Positions 10,743 through 23,639 of a stretch of 64,000 nt of DNA are shown in pieces. The translations under genes were made by a program, and so were the position numbers. The notes beneath the pieces are model-generated. The model searched no databases. It was not told the origin of the DNA and saw only the letters and a program-made list of their open reading frames with translations. The stretch is from Hydractinia symbiolongicarpus (taxonomy: Eukaryota > Cnidaria > Hydrozoa > Anthoathecata > Hydractiniidae): assembly GCF_029227915.1 (NCBI RefSeq), contig NC_079877.1:16354851-16418850 (forward strand), written 5' to 3'. How positions within the stretch are numbered: the first letter of the stretch is position 1; every line of letters starts with the position of its first letter.

Positions 10743-13700
10743 ATGAAAGAACAATCAAAGCAAAAACTGGGCTCATTGTCTAAAAAGAAAGGAAATAATG
10801 TAAAGGGGAAGACAGAAAAAAAGCAGAAACAAAAAGCTAGTAGTGTAAAAACATTGAGAAAACTGCCCTCTGCAAACAACCCTTCTGATAGTGATCAATC
10901 GGATAGCAAAGATGAAAGAATGTCATCTATAGGGCAGCTTATTGATGCTGCGAAGTTGATTGATAAGAAACCTTGTAAGAACAAAAGACGGTTACGGTCA
11001 AATGAAGATCAATCTTCGGATGCACCATTGGACAAAAAGAAAAAGACTAAGGGTAAGTCTGTGCAAAATGACGGGAAAAAAAATGATGCTGATGTGAACA
11101 GTACAATATACGCAGCATTGGCTGCTGACAATTTAACTGATGAAGGTAAAAAAGAGCTTAAAGGCATTATGGACGATTTCGATCCAAAATTACTTCAAGG
11201 ACTGCTTTCACGGTTAGCAAAATTGGAAAAGTATAGGGGTGGTAATAATGAGAAGGAGAATGCAGAATCAAGTAGTACAGAAGAGCAGAAAGCATCTGTA
11301 TTGGAAAAGAAAGAACCAGAATCAAAAGATTCTAATACTGCCCAACTCAATCAAAATTTATACGACTATCCACCCATCCTGCCTCACATGTTTTATCAAA
11401 ATCCACTAATGATGCAGATGTATTACACACAGTACATGTTAAGTCAATTTCCCGGAACTGCTTCATTCTCAAATGGTACCATTGGTGAATACCAACATGG
11501 AGCCAGCACGTTTACAGGGCTGCCATCTTCCTCAAAGTCTGTTGAAACCAATTCAGTAAAAAAGCAATACGACAACGAGTTTCATGAAACAGACAAGGGA
11601 TCTTCCATTGTGACAACTTCATCAACAGATTTGAGAAAATCTACGTCTCGAAACTCTGTAATTGCTGAAGATAAACGAAATGAGATGAGTGAAGAACGTT
11701 TTTATTCATCTACACAAACGTCTGTTCCTTATGCAGTACCATGTAGTGTTGTAAAAGATACAATGAATGTTACTGTAGTTGAGTCTGTTTCACAACAGCC
11801 AATGCCTGATAAATACGAGAACTTAGACGTTTCTCAGAAATCCGATTGTAGTGCGGAAGAGCAGGATGGTAAAAGAACTTGCAGTAAAAGTTCTGAAGAC
11901 GTTGATGTTGTCACAGAATACAACAATGACGAGATTGTCAAAAACAGTGACGATAATGACAGCAATATGTCGGCAGAGTTTAATGTGCAAGAAGAAAAAG
12001 TGAAAGAAGAAGACCTGCCCGAATCGTTGAGTAAATTTATAAAGCCAACAGGGACATCTCCAAGACCTTCCTTCTTGAGATTTGTTGATGATATAAATGA
12101 CCCATTAAAGAGTGGCATAAATGATGGTGAACCATCAAACAGTAAACCTTCCATGAGCAAAGCAGAAACATTGCAGAGTAGTGTGATCACAAGTTCTGTG
12201 GCTAAAGTGAAAGAAAAACCATCCAATAATGTCGAGGTCATCGCTATTTCAGATGAAGAAGATGAAGATAAATGTGAAAAGTCATACCACACACTATTTT
12301 CTGTCAAAGAGCAGGAAAAAGAAAAAGTAAAAACTGCAGAAACAAAAAAGATAAGCATTGCTGAATTTTTAGCTGGCATACCTCCAAATTTACGAACAAT
12401 GCTGGACAAAGGGACTACAACACTGTCAAGCATACTGGCCACTGCAATTCGTCAACAGCATCGAAGCGGTGATACTTTAGAAATCAATGCTTCCCTGAAA
12501 GGGTTGTTGGCTGGTGTTAATGCTAGTCTTACACCGGCATTAGATCCAGGTCCCAGTAGCATTCCGAAGTTAAAAAAAACAGCGAATAGTCCAAAAAATG
12601 TAGTTCAATATGAAAGCATTCCATTCCCTGAATCTTCACGAAATTTGTATTTACAAGACGAAGATGGGGACACGTAAGTTTGACATTGGCTCGCTTCCAT
12701 CTGTCTGTCTGTCTGTCTGTCTTTATCCGTAATTCACGCTACAATATGTATGTTTTATGTGCAGTATTTCTTTCCATGTCTAATATATTTTAGCCAGCCA
12801 TCTTTTAACTATTGTATTTTAGAATCCTTCATATAGCCATTGCAAAGGAAGATGTGAAGTTATCTCTCAACATTATCAAAAGAATGAAGGGTTTTCGAAT
12901 GGATATCATGAATACATTAGGACAGGTCTGTGTGTGTTCTTTTGTTAGCTTTCAGATTTTCTAGTTTTCCAAATACTTAATATGTGTTATTTTAAGGTCA
13001 TAATTCACTTCTTTTTAATGTTCTCATTTTTATAAAATGTCCAAACTGTATTAAAAAACTTACAAAATAAAGGTAGTACCTATTTTTGTCTGATTTTTAT
13101 TAAAAACTTATTTTGTCCTAGTTTTTTGATAGGAATATGTGCTGAAGTTTTAAATCATTAAAATGTAATGAAAGAGATATTAAACGGTCATCGAGTATAA
13201 AAATAATAAAAACTCATTTATTCTGACTTTCACATTTTAGACGCCGCTCCACATGGCTTTGTATGTTCATAAGACGGAGATAATCGATGCCTTATTGCAT
13301 CATGGCGCTAATGTCAGCATTTTGGATGGTCATGGCAATTCAGTGTTGCATATTGCATGCGAAGAAAATTCCCAGGTCATGCTTGAATGTTTGCTCAAAT
13401 TTGCAAGTACATCACGTGATGTATATATAAAATTTTTTCATATGTTGAAAGGAAAGAATAACCAAGGTTTGACATTATTTTCTTCTATAATAAAGTTTCA
13501 AAGTTATGAAAACAAAAAAAAGTTACAGTTTTTGCCAAGTCCATTTTTGACCTGATTATATAGAGGACACGAGCAACATTTGCTATGTATGCAACGAAAT
13601 CCTCATCAAATTTGTCCCCGGAGTACGGGCACTAAATGGATTCAGATCTATTTTATTTCCGAATTTGCAGAGCAAATTTTATGCACCATGCAACATTTTT

Positions 13701-14539
13701 TTTCTTTATTGTAGTAAAAAGTAGATATAGGACACGCGCATAAAATGTCCCTCCTGTCCCCTTAACAGCCAAAAAAGCTTTGTTTCAGACTTGAATAGTT
13801 GTTTAGATAATTTATTAGCACCTTCATTTTTCTTGTTAGGCCTAGCAGCGATTCATATCGCTATCCAAAAAGGAAACATGGGTGTTATTGACCGCTTGAT
13901 AAAGTTTGGTGCAGAACTGAACATTCAGGTAAGGTTGTGGCAAATCATTTTGCACTTTTTGTATGCGCCTGCTCTGATAAGTTTATTTTTATCTATTTTT
14001 GTTTCTCAGGAAGAAACTTCAGGCGCTACAGCCCTGGTGATGGCGCTGCAAAGATATGACTGGGTGTTGGCACGACGTTTTATCGAAGAAGGAGCTTCAG
14101 TGAACATTCCGACTTATTCAGGGTATTATCCTCTTCATTATGCTGCGCAGGCTGTCAATATGCCCATGGTGAAGTTGTTGATATCCCACGAAGCTGAGAT
14201 GGGAAGCAAAGCTGTAGAATGTCCGGATGTCAGTGAAATTTCGAGAGAGGTAAATGTAACCAAATGATTAGAATAGTGAGAATTTCTGATGGCGAAATAT
14301 TATTGGCATTGAAATTGACATAGGTGAAAACAGTTACTCGCCCCGCTTAATTTACATGTAATCCGAATTATTCTTATTAGTCGAGGCTATTTCTTATTGT
14401 TTCATCTAAAACTCTGTTGCTATGGAAACCATGAAACCACCTTCACTTAATTTATTTTTAGATAAAACGTCTGCTTGAGAAAGAGATGCGGAAAAGGCGT
14501 CGAAAACGGCACCAAGAAACTCAACGCAAATCACCGTAA
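10743..14539 (+). CDS. IkappaB-like (Bcl-3/IkappaB-zeta type) ankyrin-repeat protein
   Basis: Six coding exons are joined in phase: 10743-12673, 12823-12925, 13241-13466, 13840-13928, 14010-14249 and 14462-14539, giving 888 residues. All introns are GT-AG. The first 640 residues are low-complexity, lysine- and acid-rich. The C-terminal part has ankyrin repeats beginning QDEDGDT/ILHIAIA, a signature of IkappaB and Bcl-3 proteins, then [30 protein letters not shown], and [19 protein letters not shown], ending in a basic RKRRRKRH tail. IkappaB proteins bind NF-kappaB dimers; the long N-terminus and basic stretches favour a nuclear, Bcl-3/IkappaB-zeta-like member over a cytoplasmic inhibitor. A 3' splice site (TTTTATAG) lies just before the ATG, so a 5' untranslated exon is likely. 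A polyadenylation signal is at 14864. Confidence 0.82.
12697..12722. repeat. (CTGT)n microsatellite in intron 1 of the ankyrin gene
   Basis: About six copies of the tetranucleotide CTGT/TCTG lie just downstream of the donor site of the first coding exon. Confidence 0.85.
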
Positions 14540-14863
14540 AGTTTTATATACCACGTCTCACCACTAGCACACACTACTTCTTGCATTTCGTACGCCTAAT
14601 ATCTTTAAACAAAGGATACTTTCATCAAGGCGTAACAAAATATAGCGTTGAAATGTAAATATGCGCACAATATTTTTGAGCTCCACAATCTGCTTAAGGA
14701 TATGTAAAGAAAACGTGTATGTTTTGAGTAATTACAATTTTAGTGAGATGAGTTTAAGAACGCACCTATGTGTAAACTCTGTATATAATTTAATTTTTGT
14801 ACCTGTGTGTCATTGTAGCAATTGAATGCATATTCTGTACAAATATATATTTAAAATGCCAGA

Positions 14864-14869
14864 AATAAA
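14864..14869 (+). terminator. Polyadenylation signal of the ankyrin gene
   Basis: AATAAA lies about 325 bp after the stop codon at 14539, in an AT-rich 3' untranslated region. It is the first canonical hexamer I see downstream. Confidence 0.6.
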
Positions 14870-16751
14870 TTTATTAAAATAATATTGATTTTTTTGATTT
14901 TAATTCTCCGTTTCATTGTTTGTTTTTTCTGTGGATCAATTAAAGGTAAATGAATAACAGAAACTGTTAGGTTCAAAAAATTCAGGATGGATCGACTGAT
15001 ATTTTATAAAATAAGCTGAAATTAACAATTCCCAGTCCTATTTATGTATTGAAGTAAAAAAAACTATGAAGTACAATATTATAAAACTAACAGTTCTTAA
15101 TTATCGTAAATTATTATTTAAACTAAGTTTTTTTTACGAAGAAAGTGGCAAAATTAAATGTTAATTGATAGCACTTTATCTTAATCTTAAGCTAGCGCTA
15201 TCAGGTAATTTAATGTTGATATTATAAGGTTGTTTTTAGCTGGTTGATGGTGATGTGAATTGCTTTTGTGGAACACAGCTTAATGGTTGATGTGAAAAAA
15301 AGTGTTCAATCCTATTCGGAAAAAAATTGACATGGCTTTTGTGCGACGATTGTTTAAAATGGAATTAAGTCATATCATGGTGAGTGTGACCACAGAGTCA
15401 TATTTACAAACAAAAACTGAGAACAACTGTGTACATAACGTCTTGAATTACTATTACCAATTTTTTAAAAAACGCAACGCATAAAACCCACCCGACTAAT
15501 ACTTGTAACTTCTTAATTTTTAGAAAAAATAGTTTTTCGTTTCTTTATTTTGGCACAAATTAATTTGACACGTTACTTGTTTTATTTAGCGAATTTTACA
15601 AAAACTTGTCGTTTTGCTGAATTTTCTTCCAGGCAATTTTTTCAGAATGAGGTAAGATCTAAATTCAAACCATGTGCGGAATAATTTAAGCATTTGCAGG
15701 GTTTAATTCCGAACTACGTATGACTAATGCAAGTTTATAGTAACCTTGACCAAGTGCTTTTCGTCTTGACTTGGTATAGAAAAAGCCCGCACCCCCTTTA
15801 AAGAAGCTTTACCCTAAAAAGAATTTTTAAAAATATATAAAAAACAACCGCACCTCCTTTGAAGAAGCTCAATCTTTGAAAGAATTTTTAAAAATATTAA
15901 CCTTGTCTCTAAGGCATTTTATATCTTTTCTGACAACCAGGACCGATACGTGTCATATCATTGTCCCGATCTCAGAAAAGATACAGGATGCTCTGGGGAC
16001 GAGGTTGCAGAAAAAGCGCGTTTAATTGCAACGCTCGCATAATTTTTCTTTACCAACAATGGCTGTGGCAACCTCATCACCAGGCTTTCTAGGTTTTTTA
16101 AGCTACAAAGAAACCTTTTCACGTACGGTGCAAAACAATCGTAAAAATACTGGTGACGAGGTTTTGTCAGTCCTATAGTACCAACGGAAAGTGAAGTAAA
16201 AATGAATTCTGCAAAAATTTCTTCCGTTAAGGTAGGTGTGCATTTGAAGCCAAAAACTACGGTAGGTAGAAAAAAAATTGTCATGAATTACGACACCCTT
16301 TTCTGTATAAATATTTTTAGTTCCAAAAAGATAATTTCTGAATATTAAATTAATGCAAGAATTAGTAGATATTATACGAAATTTGAATGCTTTCAAGCAA
16401 AGAAATTCAAGTATAGATTACACGATATATTCTTTCTTAACACCTATGTACCTCGCACAGGCCGGCAAGAAACAGAATAGCTAATGAATGGAGAAGCTGG
16501 CTTAACACATCAAGACAGGCTCGACATTCTTTGACACCACTTTCGTGAAGCCATAGCGATTTTTCACTTGATATCCTTGCTTTACAAATATTGACAACTT
16601 TTCTTAAAATATATCGCAAATCAAGTGTGCAAGGAGCTAAAGAGAACGAACAACCTATGTCTTGGTTGCAAAGATATTTTTTTTATGCTGGTTATATGGA
16701 ACACAATAATATTTCGGCAATTTTTTAGTGATTTTAGACAAGCAAGCCAAA
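14870..16751. other. Intergenic DNA with an imperfect tandem duplication
   Basis: No gene is recognised. At about 15786-15838 and 15848-15900 a segment of roughly 55-60 bp (CGCACC..CCTTT.AAGAAGCT, then AAAGAATTTTTAAAAATAT) occurs twice in tandem with several differences. The minus-strand frames around 15958-16396 show no domain. Confidence 0.5.
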
Positions 16752-17960
16752 ATGTCGAATGTAACAAGCCAAGCTATTGTTGAGCTATCAACAAAGGATA
16801 TCGTTCTTGTTTTTCTCTTTTGCGTTTTAATGACATTTGGTGTTTTTGGTAACATGCTCGTCATATATATATTTGGCGTAAGATTTAAGAAACCATTATC
16901 CAAACCTGAATTATTGATTTTATTTCTTGGTATGGTGGATCTATTTGTTTCACTGACCAACCCAACCTTGTATGTGTATTTCACGCTCACTGGTTACACG
17001 CGGTGGGATTTTGGTTTAGCCGGCTGTAAAATATTACCCGCGGTTGCACCTATATCAACAAGCTTCTCAGCTGCCATTATATTAATAATGACAATTGACC
17101 GGGATCGATCTATCATGGCACCATTTAAAGAAGGCTTTAAAAAATCTTCCATTTATATTGCACTAGCCGTTTCGTTCGTGTTGTCATGTATGGCTTATAT
17201 CAATTACAGCTTGAATTTGAGCATATCTGCTTATGGTTGTGGACCAGAAACCAACCCTGGGTATTACATTTCTAATATTAGCATCCTTTTAGTGAGCGAT
17301 CTTGTCTTCTTTAGCGTGTTTCTGACAACTTCAGTTCGGATTTTTCTGCGACTTCGAATGAATAAAAAGCAACCTATCAAAATGGGTGATATCAAGTCGG
17401 AAGATTTACGGAAGAAGCGTTCGAAACGTGTGATTCGTTTGGTTTTTGCGATGGGACTGTTGTTTGCTGTTTGTACGTACCCCAGAGATATACTTCACTT
17501 GGCATTTAATTTCTCCTTCTTGATACCACCGACCATAAAAGTGACAAAAACTGTTCAATTTCTTAATTCCGCTTTTAAAGTTCTTCACACCGCTAATAGC
17601 AGCTTCAACATTTTTATCTATTCGTCTATGAACAGAAAATTTCGGAGCGAACTACTGTTGTTTTTCCGTCGCTTTGGCTTCTCGCGCACAAACCTATCAA
17701 AGCGCGTTCAACGCATGGTCAGATATAGTGCGGAAGTAATAGGGCGTCAAGTTAAACTCGATGTACCAAATAGTAATAGCAGTGTATCTCTTGTATCATA
17801 CACAGTCAATAAAAATTCTCCACCTAAAGATCGCTCAACACCATTGGCTGAGACAACGTCATTGTCGGTGTCTAGCATGGAAGTTCCTAGTACGGTTGAG
17901 AAAAAGCTATCTATTCGTTCTGATCGATCGCGAAGATTAAAGATATATAACTGCGATTAA
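16752..17960 (+). CDS. Class A (rhodopsin-like) G-protein-coupled receptor, orphan
   Basis: A single-exon 402-residue receptor. The first in-frame ATG is at 16752; the frame is open for eight codons before it, but without an ATG. Seven hydrophobic segments are visible. Landmarks are GVFGNMLVIY in TM1 (N34), MVDLF in TM2 (D63), C92 before TM3, an IDRDRS motif at the TM3 end (DRY changed to DRD, 116-118), a partner cysteine in loop 2 (YGCGPETN), CTYP in TM6 (241-244; CWxP changed) and SSFNIFIY in TM7 (NPxxY changed to NIxxY, 286-290). A basic MNRKFR helix 8 and a long Ser/Thr-rich tail follow. The fold is clear; ligand and subfamily are not. N-linked glycosylation is possible at the N-terminal NVT. 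An AATAAA lies at 18370. Confidence 0.88.
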   Translation: MSNVTSQAIVELSTKDIVLVFLFCVLMTFGVFGNMLVIYIFGVRFKKPLSKPELLILFLGMVDLFVSLTNPTLYVYFTLTGYTRWDFGLAGCKILPAVAPISTSFSAAIILIMTIDRDRSIMAPFKEGFKKSSIYIALAVSFVLSCMAYINYSLNLSISAYGCGPETNPGYYISNISILLVSDLVFFSVFLTTSVRIFLRLRMNKKQPIKMGDIKSEDLRKKRSKRVIRLVFAMGLLFAVCTYPRDILHLAFNFSFLIPPTIKVTKTVQFLNSAFKVLHTANSSFNIFIYSSMNRKFRSELLLFFRRFGFSRTNLSKRVQRMVRYSAEVIGRQVKLDVPNSNSSVSLVSYTVNKNSPPKDRSTPLAETTSLSVSSMEVPSTVEKKLSIRSDRSRRLKIYNCD

Positions 17961-20190
17961 AACAGGGAAAATTTTTGAAAATTCAAGAATTCGAAAGAAA
18001 TTTGTGGTTGTTAACCAGAAGAATGACGTCGTGATTTGTTGATTCATTTTCTGCAAAATTGAGTAAAAGACACTTTAACCCTAAACTTCTAGTTGAACCA
18101 AACAAATATAGTCGAACGAAAGAAATATGGTCAAACAAACATAGTATTGACATAGCTGAATTGTGTTGGGAAATGGCTTACTTCTTTAATACAACGTTTG
18201 CTTAGGAAGAAGATTCATGAACAAAATCAGAGCACAATCTTACATTGATTAAAAGCAAAGCAAAGTAATATCATATTATTTTAATTTTTATTGTCAAGGT
18301 TTTTAAATTCTGTATAGTATATATACTTAAAGCATAGAAGAAGCATTAAGAAAAAGACAAATTGGCCTAAATAAAATACTTGTATAATTATGACATTGTT
18401 GTGGAGAAAATTTATAATGCGCAGCTGAGGTCGCAGTCTCTATGTTCTAATATCACACAAGAGAAAAAAAACCTACAGGAATATTGATTATTGAGCATAT
18501 TTTTGTTCACGTATTTATATCAAGTAAATTTTTTTCTTTTCCAAAGAGACAACTTGCATTGAGCTTGCATCATAATTGTAAATTGTGAATTATGAAGCTC
18601 GCTTTGTCAGACAAAAACTTTAATCAGCAATAAATAACTTTAGAGAGAAAATAACCAAAACAAATTGCAGTCTTTACGGAAATAAACTTTACCTTACGGA
18701 AATTAATTATCGCAAAATTTTAACTTACAGGAATTAATTATCCAAAAATTTTACCTCCTAGTGTATTTTAAGGGGTCAATTTTTTTTGTGGTATCTTATT
18801 TTTGAAATATTTAAATTGCTCTAAATTATTTGTCGGCCCATATTTTTGTCAAATTTATTTTTTGACAGCCTAAATTTTCGTTATCTCTTTAATGGACCGA
18901 TAGGTAATTAAAATAGAGTTGTAGATTGCGTCCTTCAAACGACACGCTTTTTTTGAAGAAATATTGTATTTAACATAAAACTCAATTTCTTTTAAAAACG
19001 AAGCAACTATGGAACCTTAGATTCAAAAGTACGACTCTTACTGTCTCAGCTAGGTCGAAATACCAATATGTCATCTATTGGCCACAAATCGTGATCGCAC
19101 TCTACTTTGAAGTGCCAAAATGGAGGTTCATATGGAAAAGAATTAAATTCTCCTTTCGGCAGTGCTCAGGTTAACCAACGATGAGGTAGGAGATTGCGAG
19201 AAACTTGATTTAAAGTCAAAGACAGTCGGCGAAAAATAATGGAAACTTAGGAGTCTTCGAAACAAATATTGTGGAGTTAAAGCAACAGCGAACCCATATT
19301 GGATAAATTAATAAAAAAAGGGAAAACCAGCAACAGTTTTCGGGACTTGCCTTGTTCTAGAAAATGTTATGCAAGTTTCATATACAACGACAAATGTGAG
19401 TAAAACTAAAATTTAATTCCGATTGATGCACGATGGATGCAAAGATGGAAGGCTCTAAGCCACATTGAGCCACAGCTAGAATTTTGTACCGCTTTTGAAA
19501 AAAACAAATATGTATTTTGTGAAGACTCAACCTTATTCCAGGGCCTGTTGTCTCTTTTTGTATATATAACAATGCGACGAGCAATTTTTGTCAGACCTAT
19601 CCATAAAAACACCGCCAGTGAAACAAAGTCTTGAGAACGAGATTAGTAAAAACTTTCAATTTATTATAGGTAGAACAAACAAACAATAACTTTTTTCCAC
19701 ATTTGGACTGTTGTGGAAATACAAATTACACCACTTTCCATTTTTAGATAGAAGGAGTCTTCTGGTGTGCGCAATACAAGGGGTTGGTATAAAAGTGGGT
19801 GGTGATGAGGCGTCTTTATACTTTCCTTGCTTAAAAATCTTTAAACAGAATAATTACTTATACAGTGGAAAATAGTTTAAGAATTTAAGAGTGTGTTTTG
19901 ATTTTCTAAGGCAAATAATTTGAAATCAGAGTGTCAAAAATTTCACACATATATAGTCATGAACTAACTGCATAAATATCTTTTCTCTTTGATAAAAAAA
20001 AGTGTATGGGAGCGAAGTGTTCAAAAAAACGAAAAACTCAACAACAAAAAAACGAAAAAATATCTAGTTTGTTTACCACAAAGTTGAATTACAGCTACAA
20101 GGAACATAACTGCCTTTTCACATATATCCTTGTGAACTAATAATCTAAACAATGCCTTCGAAGTTTTGTTTTTTCTCGTGTCCGTATACT
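17961..20190. other. Intergenic DNA, nothing recognised
   Basis: The 3' untranslated region of the receptor gene (AATAAA at 18370) is followed by AT-rich sequence with short unrelated frames. I see no domain, array or RNA gene. Confidence 0.5.
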
Positions 20191-23054
20191 TTACAACAAT
20201 GCATTCGCGATATCTTTGTTGTTTGCTTGAATCAAATCGCTAAAACGTGTTTCCTTGTGTTCTTCTTGTTGAAAGCTTGCAGCAAAGGACGGGAATATGG
20301 TTGCTCTGTTGAGATTCTTTCTCAACTCGAATGGAAAATCACCATCGTGTTTCATTTCAACATCGTAAAGTAAATCTTTATCTTTGTCACAGCTAAGGCT
20401 TCGTGATGTAAATGCACTTTCCTGTCCGTCAATGCTGAATATATCGGAATCGATTTCATTTTTTGTGCTTAACTGAGACGTCTCCTCATTTTTGAGCTGT
20501 GAATCACCATATAGGGAGAGGCTACCTTCATTTCTGGAACTGTTTCTAGATCTGTTTCCTTCACCTGCCAGCTTGTGTAATACATCTTGATCTTGTTGAA
20601 GTTTGGCTAATCTCTGTGTGAATATGTTGATGTTGTTGGATGTGGAGGCTGTTGGTGACTCAGAACTTTGTAAAGATTCCGCACTGTCCTCCCGAAGTAA
20701 TTTGTTGCTCAAATTAACATTATTGTTTTGTTTCGACAGTCGACTATTTTTTGTCTTATTTCCCATCATTTGTTTATAAAGATCCAAATACAAAACTCTG
20801 TCTTTCAAACCTCTGTTTTCTTTTTGCAGGAGGTCAGTTTCTTGTTTGTACTGGTTTATCGAGTTTTTGGCCTCGCTTAACTTTGTAAGCAAATCTGTGC
20901 ACTGCGTTGAGTAGGAGTGTTTTTCTACTCTTTCTTTCGACAATTCATCGTGAACTTCTCGTAATTCTTTCTCGATGTTTAATCGAGACACAATCATACT
21001 GTCAAATTTTTCTTTCTGTTCTTTAATTCTTGTCGTGCATTGCTCAACTGTACGTTGTGAAATTTCATATTTTGTTTGTAAGCGTTGTAAATCTTCCTTC
21101 AAACAAGAGTTTGCTTTCGTCAACTCTTCAATCTGTCCTTCATACTTCGTTTTTTCTTTCACGACGATATCAAATCGTGTTAATGTTTCCGCGAGTTCTC
21201 CTTCGTTTTTCTCCATCAGTTCCATTAACTCTTTATTTCTATTTTCGTATCTTAAAATTTCGTTTTCTTTTCCCGCTAACTCTTGTTGTAATTTGTTTGC
21301 ATTTTCTTCGCTACTTCGGGATTCTGCTTTTATCTCTCTCATATTTCGTTCAAGGTTATTTATGTTTTCCTCAGCAGTAACTAACTCTTCATAATAACGG
21401 TTTCTTTTATCAGCAGCGTTCTTCAAATCACGTTCAAGTTTATTAGTTCGACCTAAAATAAATGTAAATCTGAGACAATGAGACCAAAAAAGGGAAGTTG
21501 TTAGACAAAATTAAAAGACAAATATTGGAGAATAAATTTCATTTAATCTTTATGAAGTTAATCTTCGTTCCCAGGCTCCTTTTTGATATATCGCAGCAGC
21601 TATAACATCAAAAAATGTAAGAACGAAGTCGTGTTTCAACTGAAATCTCTTTATACGCAAGTTATGCCAGGTTTCTCGATTAAAAACAAGGACGCCAAAA
21701 TGATTTTGCGAAAAGTTAAAAAAAATACTAAGCCGATAAGAAAACAGTGAAAGTGGTTTAAAACAGCTAAACTAATTTTTTGAGTCTAAGCAGATAAGAA
21801 ATATGGTATCTCACCTATGGCGTGCGAAGCCTCCATTTCTGCTTCTCCAATCCTTTGCTTTGCATTTCGTATTTCTGCTGATAACTCACGATTGTGACTC
21901 AAGTTTGTATTTTCCGAAATTTCAAGATCTGAAATTTTCTTGTATGCAGCCAATGCTTCTCTTTGCATTTCATCCTTCCGTTTTAAAGCCAGTTTATTGA
22001 TTTGTTGAAGTTTAGAAATTTTACGAAACGAGGATTTAAGTTCTTGCTGCAACGTTAGGAATTTCTTATAATAATCATCTTCTCTCTGATACGATGTGGA
22101 ACCTGCTTCGTCTCTCAGAGGGGAAGTGACATCATTTCTTTCTTTAACTTTAAATCTGCTGTTAATTTTATATTTATGTGACATGTTAGAAATTTCATCA
22201 TCTTCTCCATTTCGAAATTCTTCACTGGGATTATTACGTACGTGGCTGATATGACTTTTAATGTATTTATAGTTTTTCCCGAAAACTTTCGGACCATGAT
22301 TCCTGCTGCCGCACTTAGTGCCAACATGTGACTTTGATGAGGTTCTTCCTACTGTTAATACAGCTGTAGCATTTTTTAGTAGCGGGACTGCGGAAGTTCT
22401 TGTCACAGTTTTAGACTTATTAAAGTATTTTTCGTTATGGTCGATAGCTACTTCTTTTGAAGTTCTCTTCTCTTGTTGATGTGGTCGATTTGACAAGAAT
22501 GAAGGACTGAATGACTGTTTAGAAGTCTCTTTCTCGTGAGCTCGTTTGGTATCATCAAGTATAAAGGACATGCGGTGTTTCATAGTGTTGTCATTCTGTT
22601 TTTCGACATGCTCTTCAGGGTATTGCTTCTCCATTACATCATTCGCATATGTTGGCTGACTTTTGGGGGGCCTTGGTAAAGCTTTTGGATGGTTCATACC
22701 TTCGGTTAATGGTTCCGACTTTTCGCATTCACGACCATCATACACAACTGCAAATATATTTTGTGCTTGCGTTTGAGATGCTTCACTTTTCTCTTCACAA
22801 TCATATGGCTGACTATTTATTGAACCAAATGGATCGATGATGCTTAATTCGCTATCTTCTTCATCGTCCATGACAAATGGGTTATGGCTAGTACTGCGTC
22901 TGGAACGAATTGCAGACGCCGAGGCTGGTGCTACGGATGAGTTGTGTGCTTGCATATCTTCATCTTCTCCTGAGAGCGTTTGGAGGTTTTCTGGAGGTAC
23001 ATCCCAAGTGAAATTTATACCATCTAAATCCGCTATTATTTCTTCCTGTGTCAT
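20191..23054 (-). CDS. Coiled-coil protein, unknown family, two coding exons
   Basis: Exon 1 (23054-21815) and exon 2 (21452-20191) join through a GT-AG intron with matching phase (AIG/RTNKLERDL), giving about 833 residues. The first in-frame ATG is at 23054 (MTQEEIIADLDG). The frame is open slightly upstream after an AG, so a further 5' exon is possible. Residues 1-290 are polar and probably disordered. From about residue 295 through exon 2 the sequence is a long heptad-rich coiled coil (for example ELVTAEENINNLERNMREIK), followed by a Ser-rich tail. The layout suits a centrosomal, ciliary or cytoskeletal scaffold, but I cannot assign an orthologue. The left end of provirus 2 lies about 590 bp upstream of this start, so the insertion sits in or near its promoter. 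Confidence 0.7.
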
Positions 23055-23078
23055 ATTCGAAGAAAAATCTTCGTCCAA

Positions 23079-23639
23079 AATTCTGTTTTAGACTACATAG
23101 TTCATATGCTACTTAAGTACGCTGTTTCTATAATGGTTTTTATGCTGGGGATCGTGTTTTAAATCAAAAAACGATTAAGTAAAGGGACGCTGATATGAAA
23201 TTCATCAAAAGCTTCAAAATTTATTCAGAGCATTTACGAGATTTAAATTATTAAAACATTTCGAAGGGATATCTTTATAACGTTTTACAGCGTGAATCTT
23301 GCATTCATTAACACCAACCACTGTTGAATATTTTATGATGTTTTTTGAAAGGTTAATAAATTCGATTAAAAGAAAGACAAAATGAGCAAACAATTTTTAC
23401 ATTGCGTTAGGATTCCCTTTCGAATCTTCAAATTATATTTTCGTTGAATTTTTTAACTCCGGTGCCTTATCTATTTCGTCCTTACATCACGTGAAAAAGT
23501 CCGAGCTCTGGTTATGAAAACTATTTATACACGTTTTTGCTCATCCTCGTCTCCAGGGGTTTGTTGCCTAATTCAAAGTCGGCTAACAGTAGTTTCTTCG
23601 CCAATGCCTCGAGATGTCAAAAAAGGCAAGAATCCCTAT
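23079..23639. other. Upstream region of the coiled-coil gene
   Basis: AT-rich host DNA between the coiled-coil gene and the left end of provirus 2. No gene is recognised. Its right part abuts the inverted repeat at 23640. Confidence 0.5.

Noticed and set aside
11834-12442. A 202-codon minus-strand frame inside the IkappaB-like gene
   Set aside because: It is a Ser/Leu-rich shadow of the opposite coding strand, with no domain.
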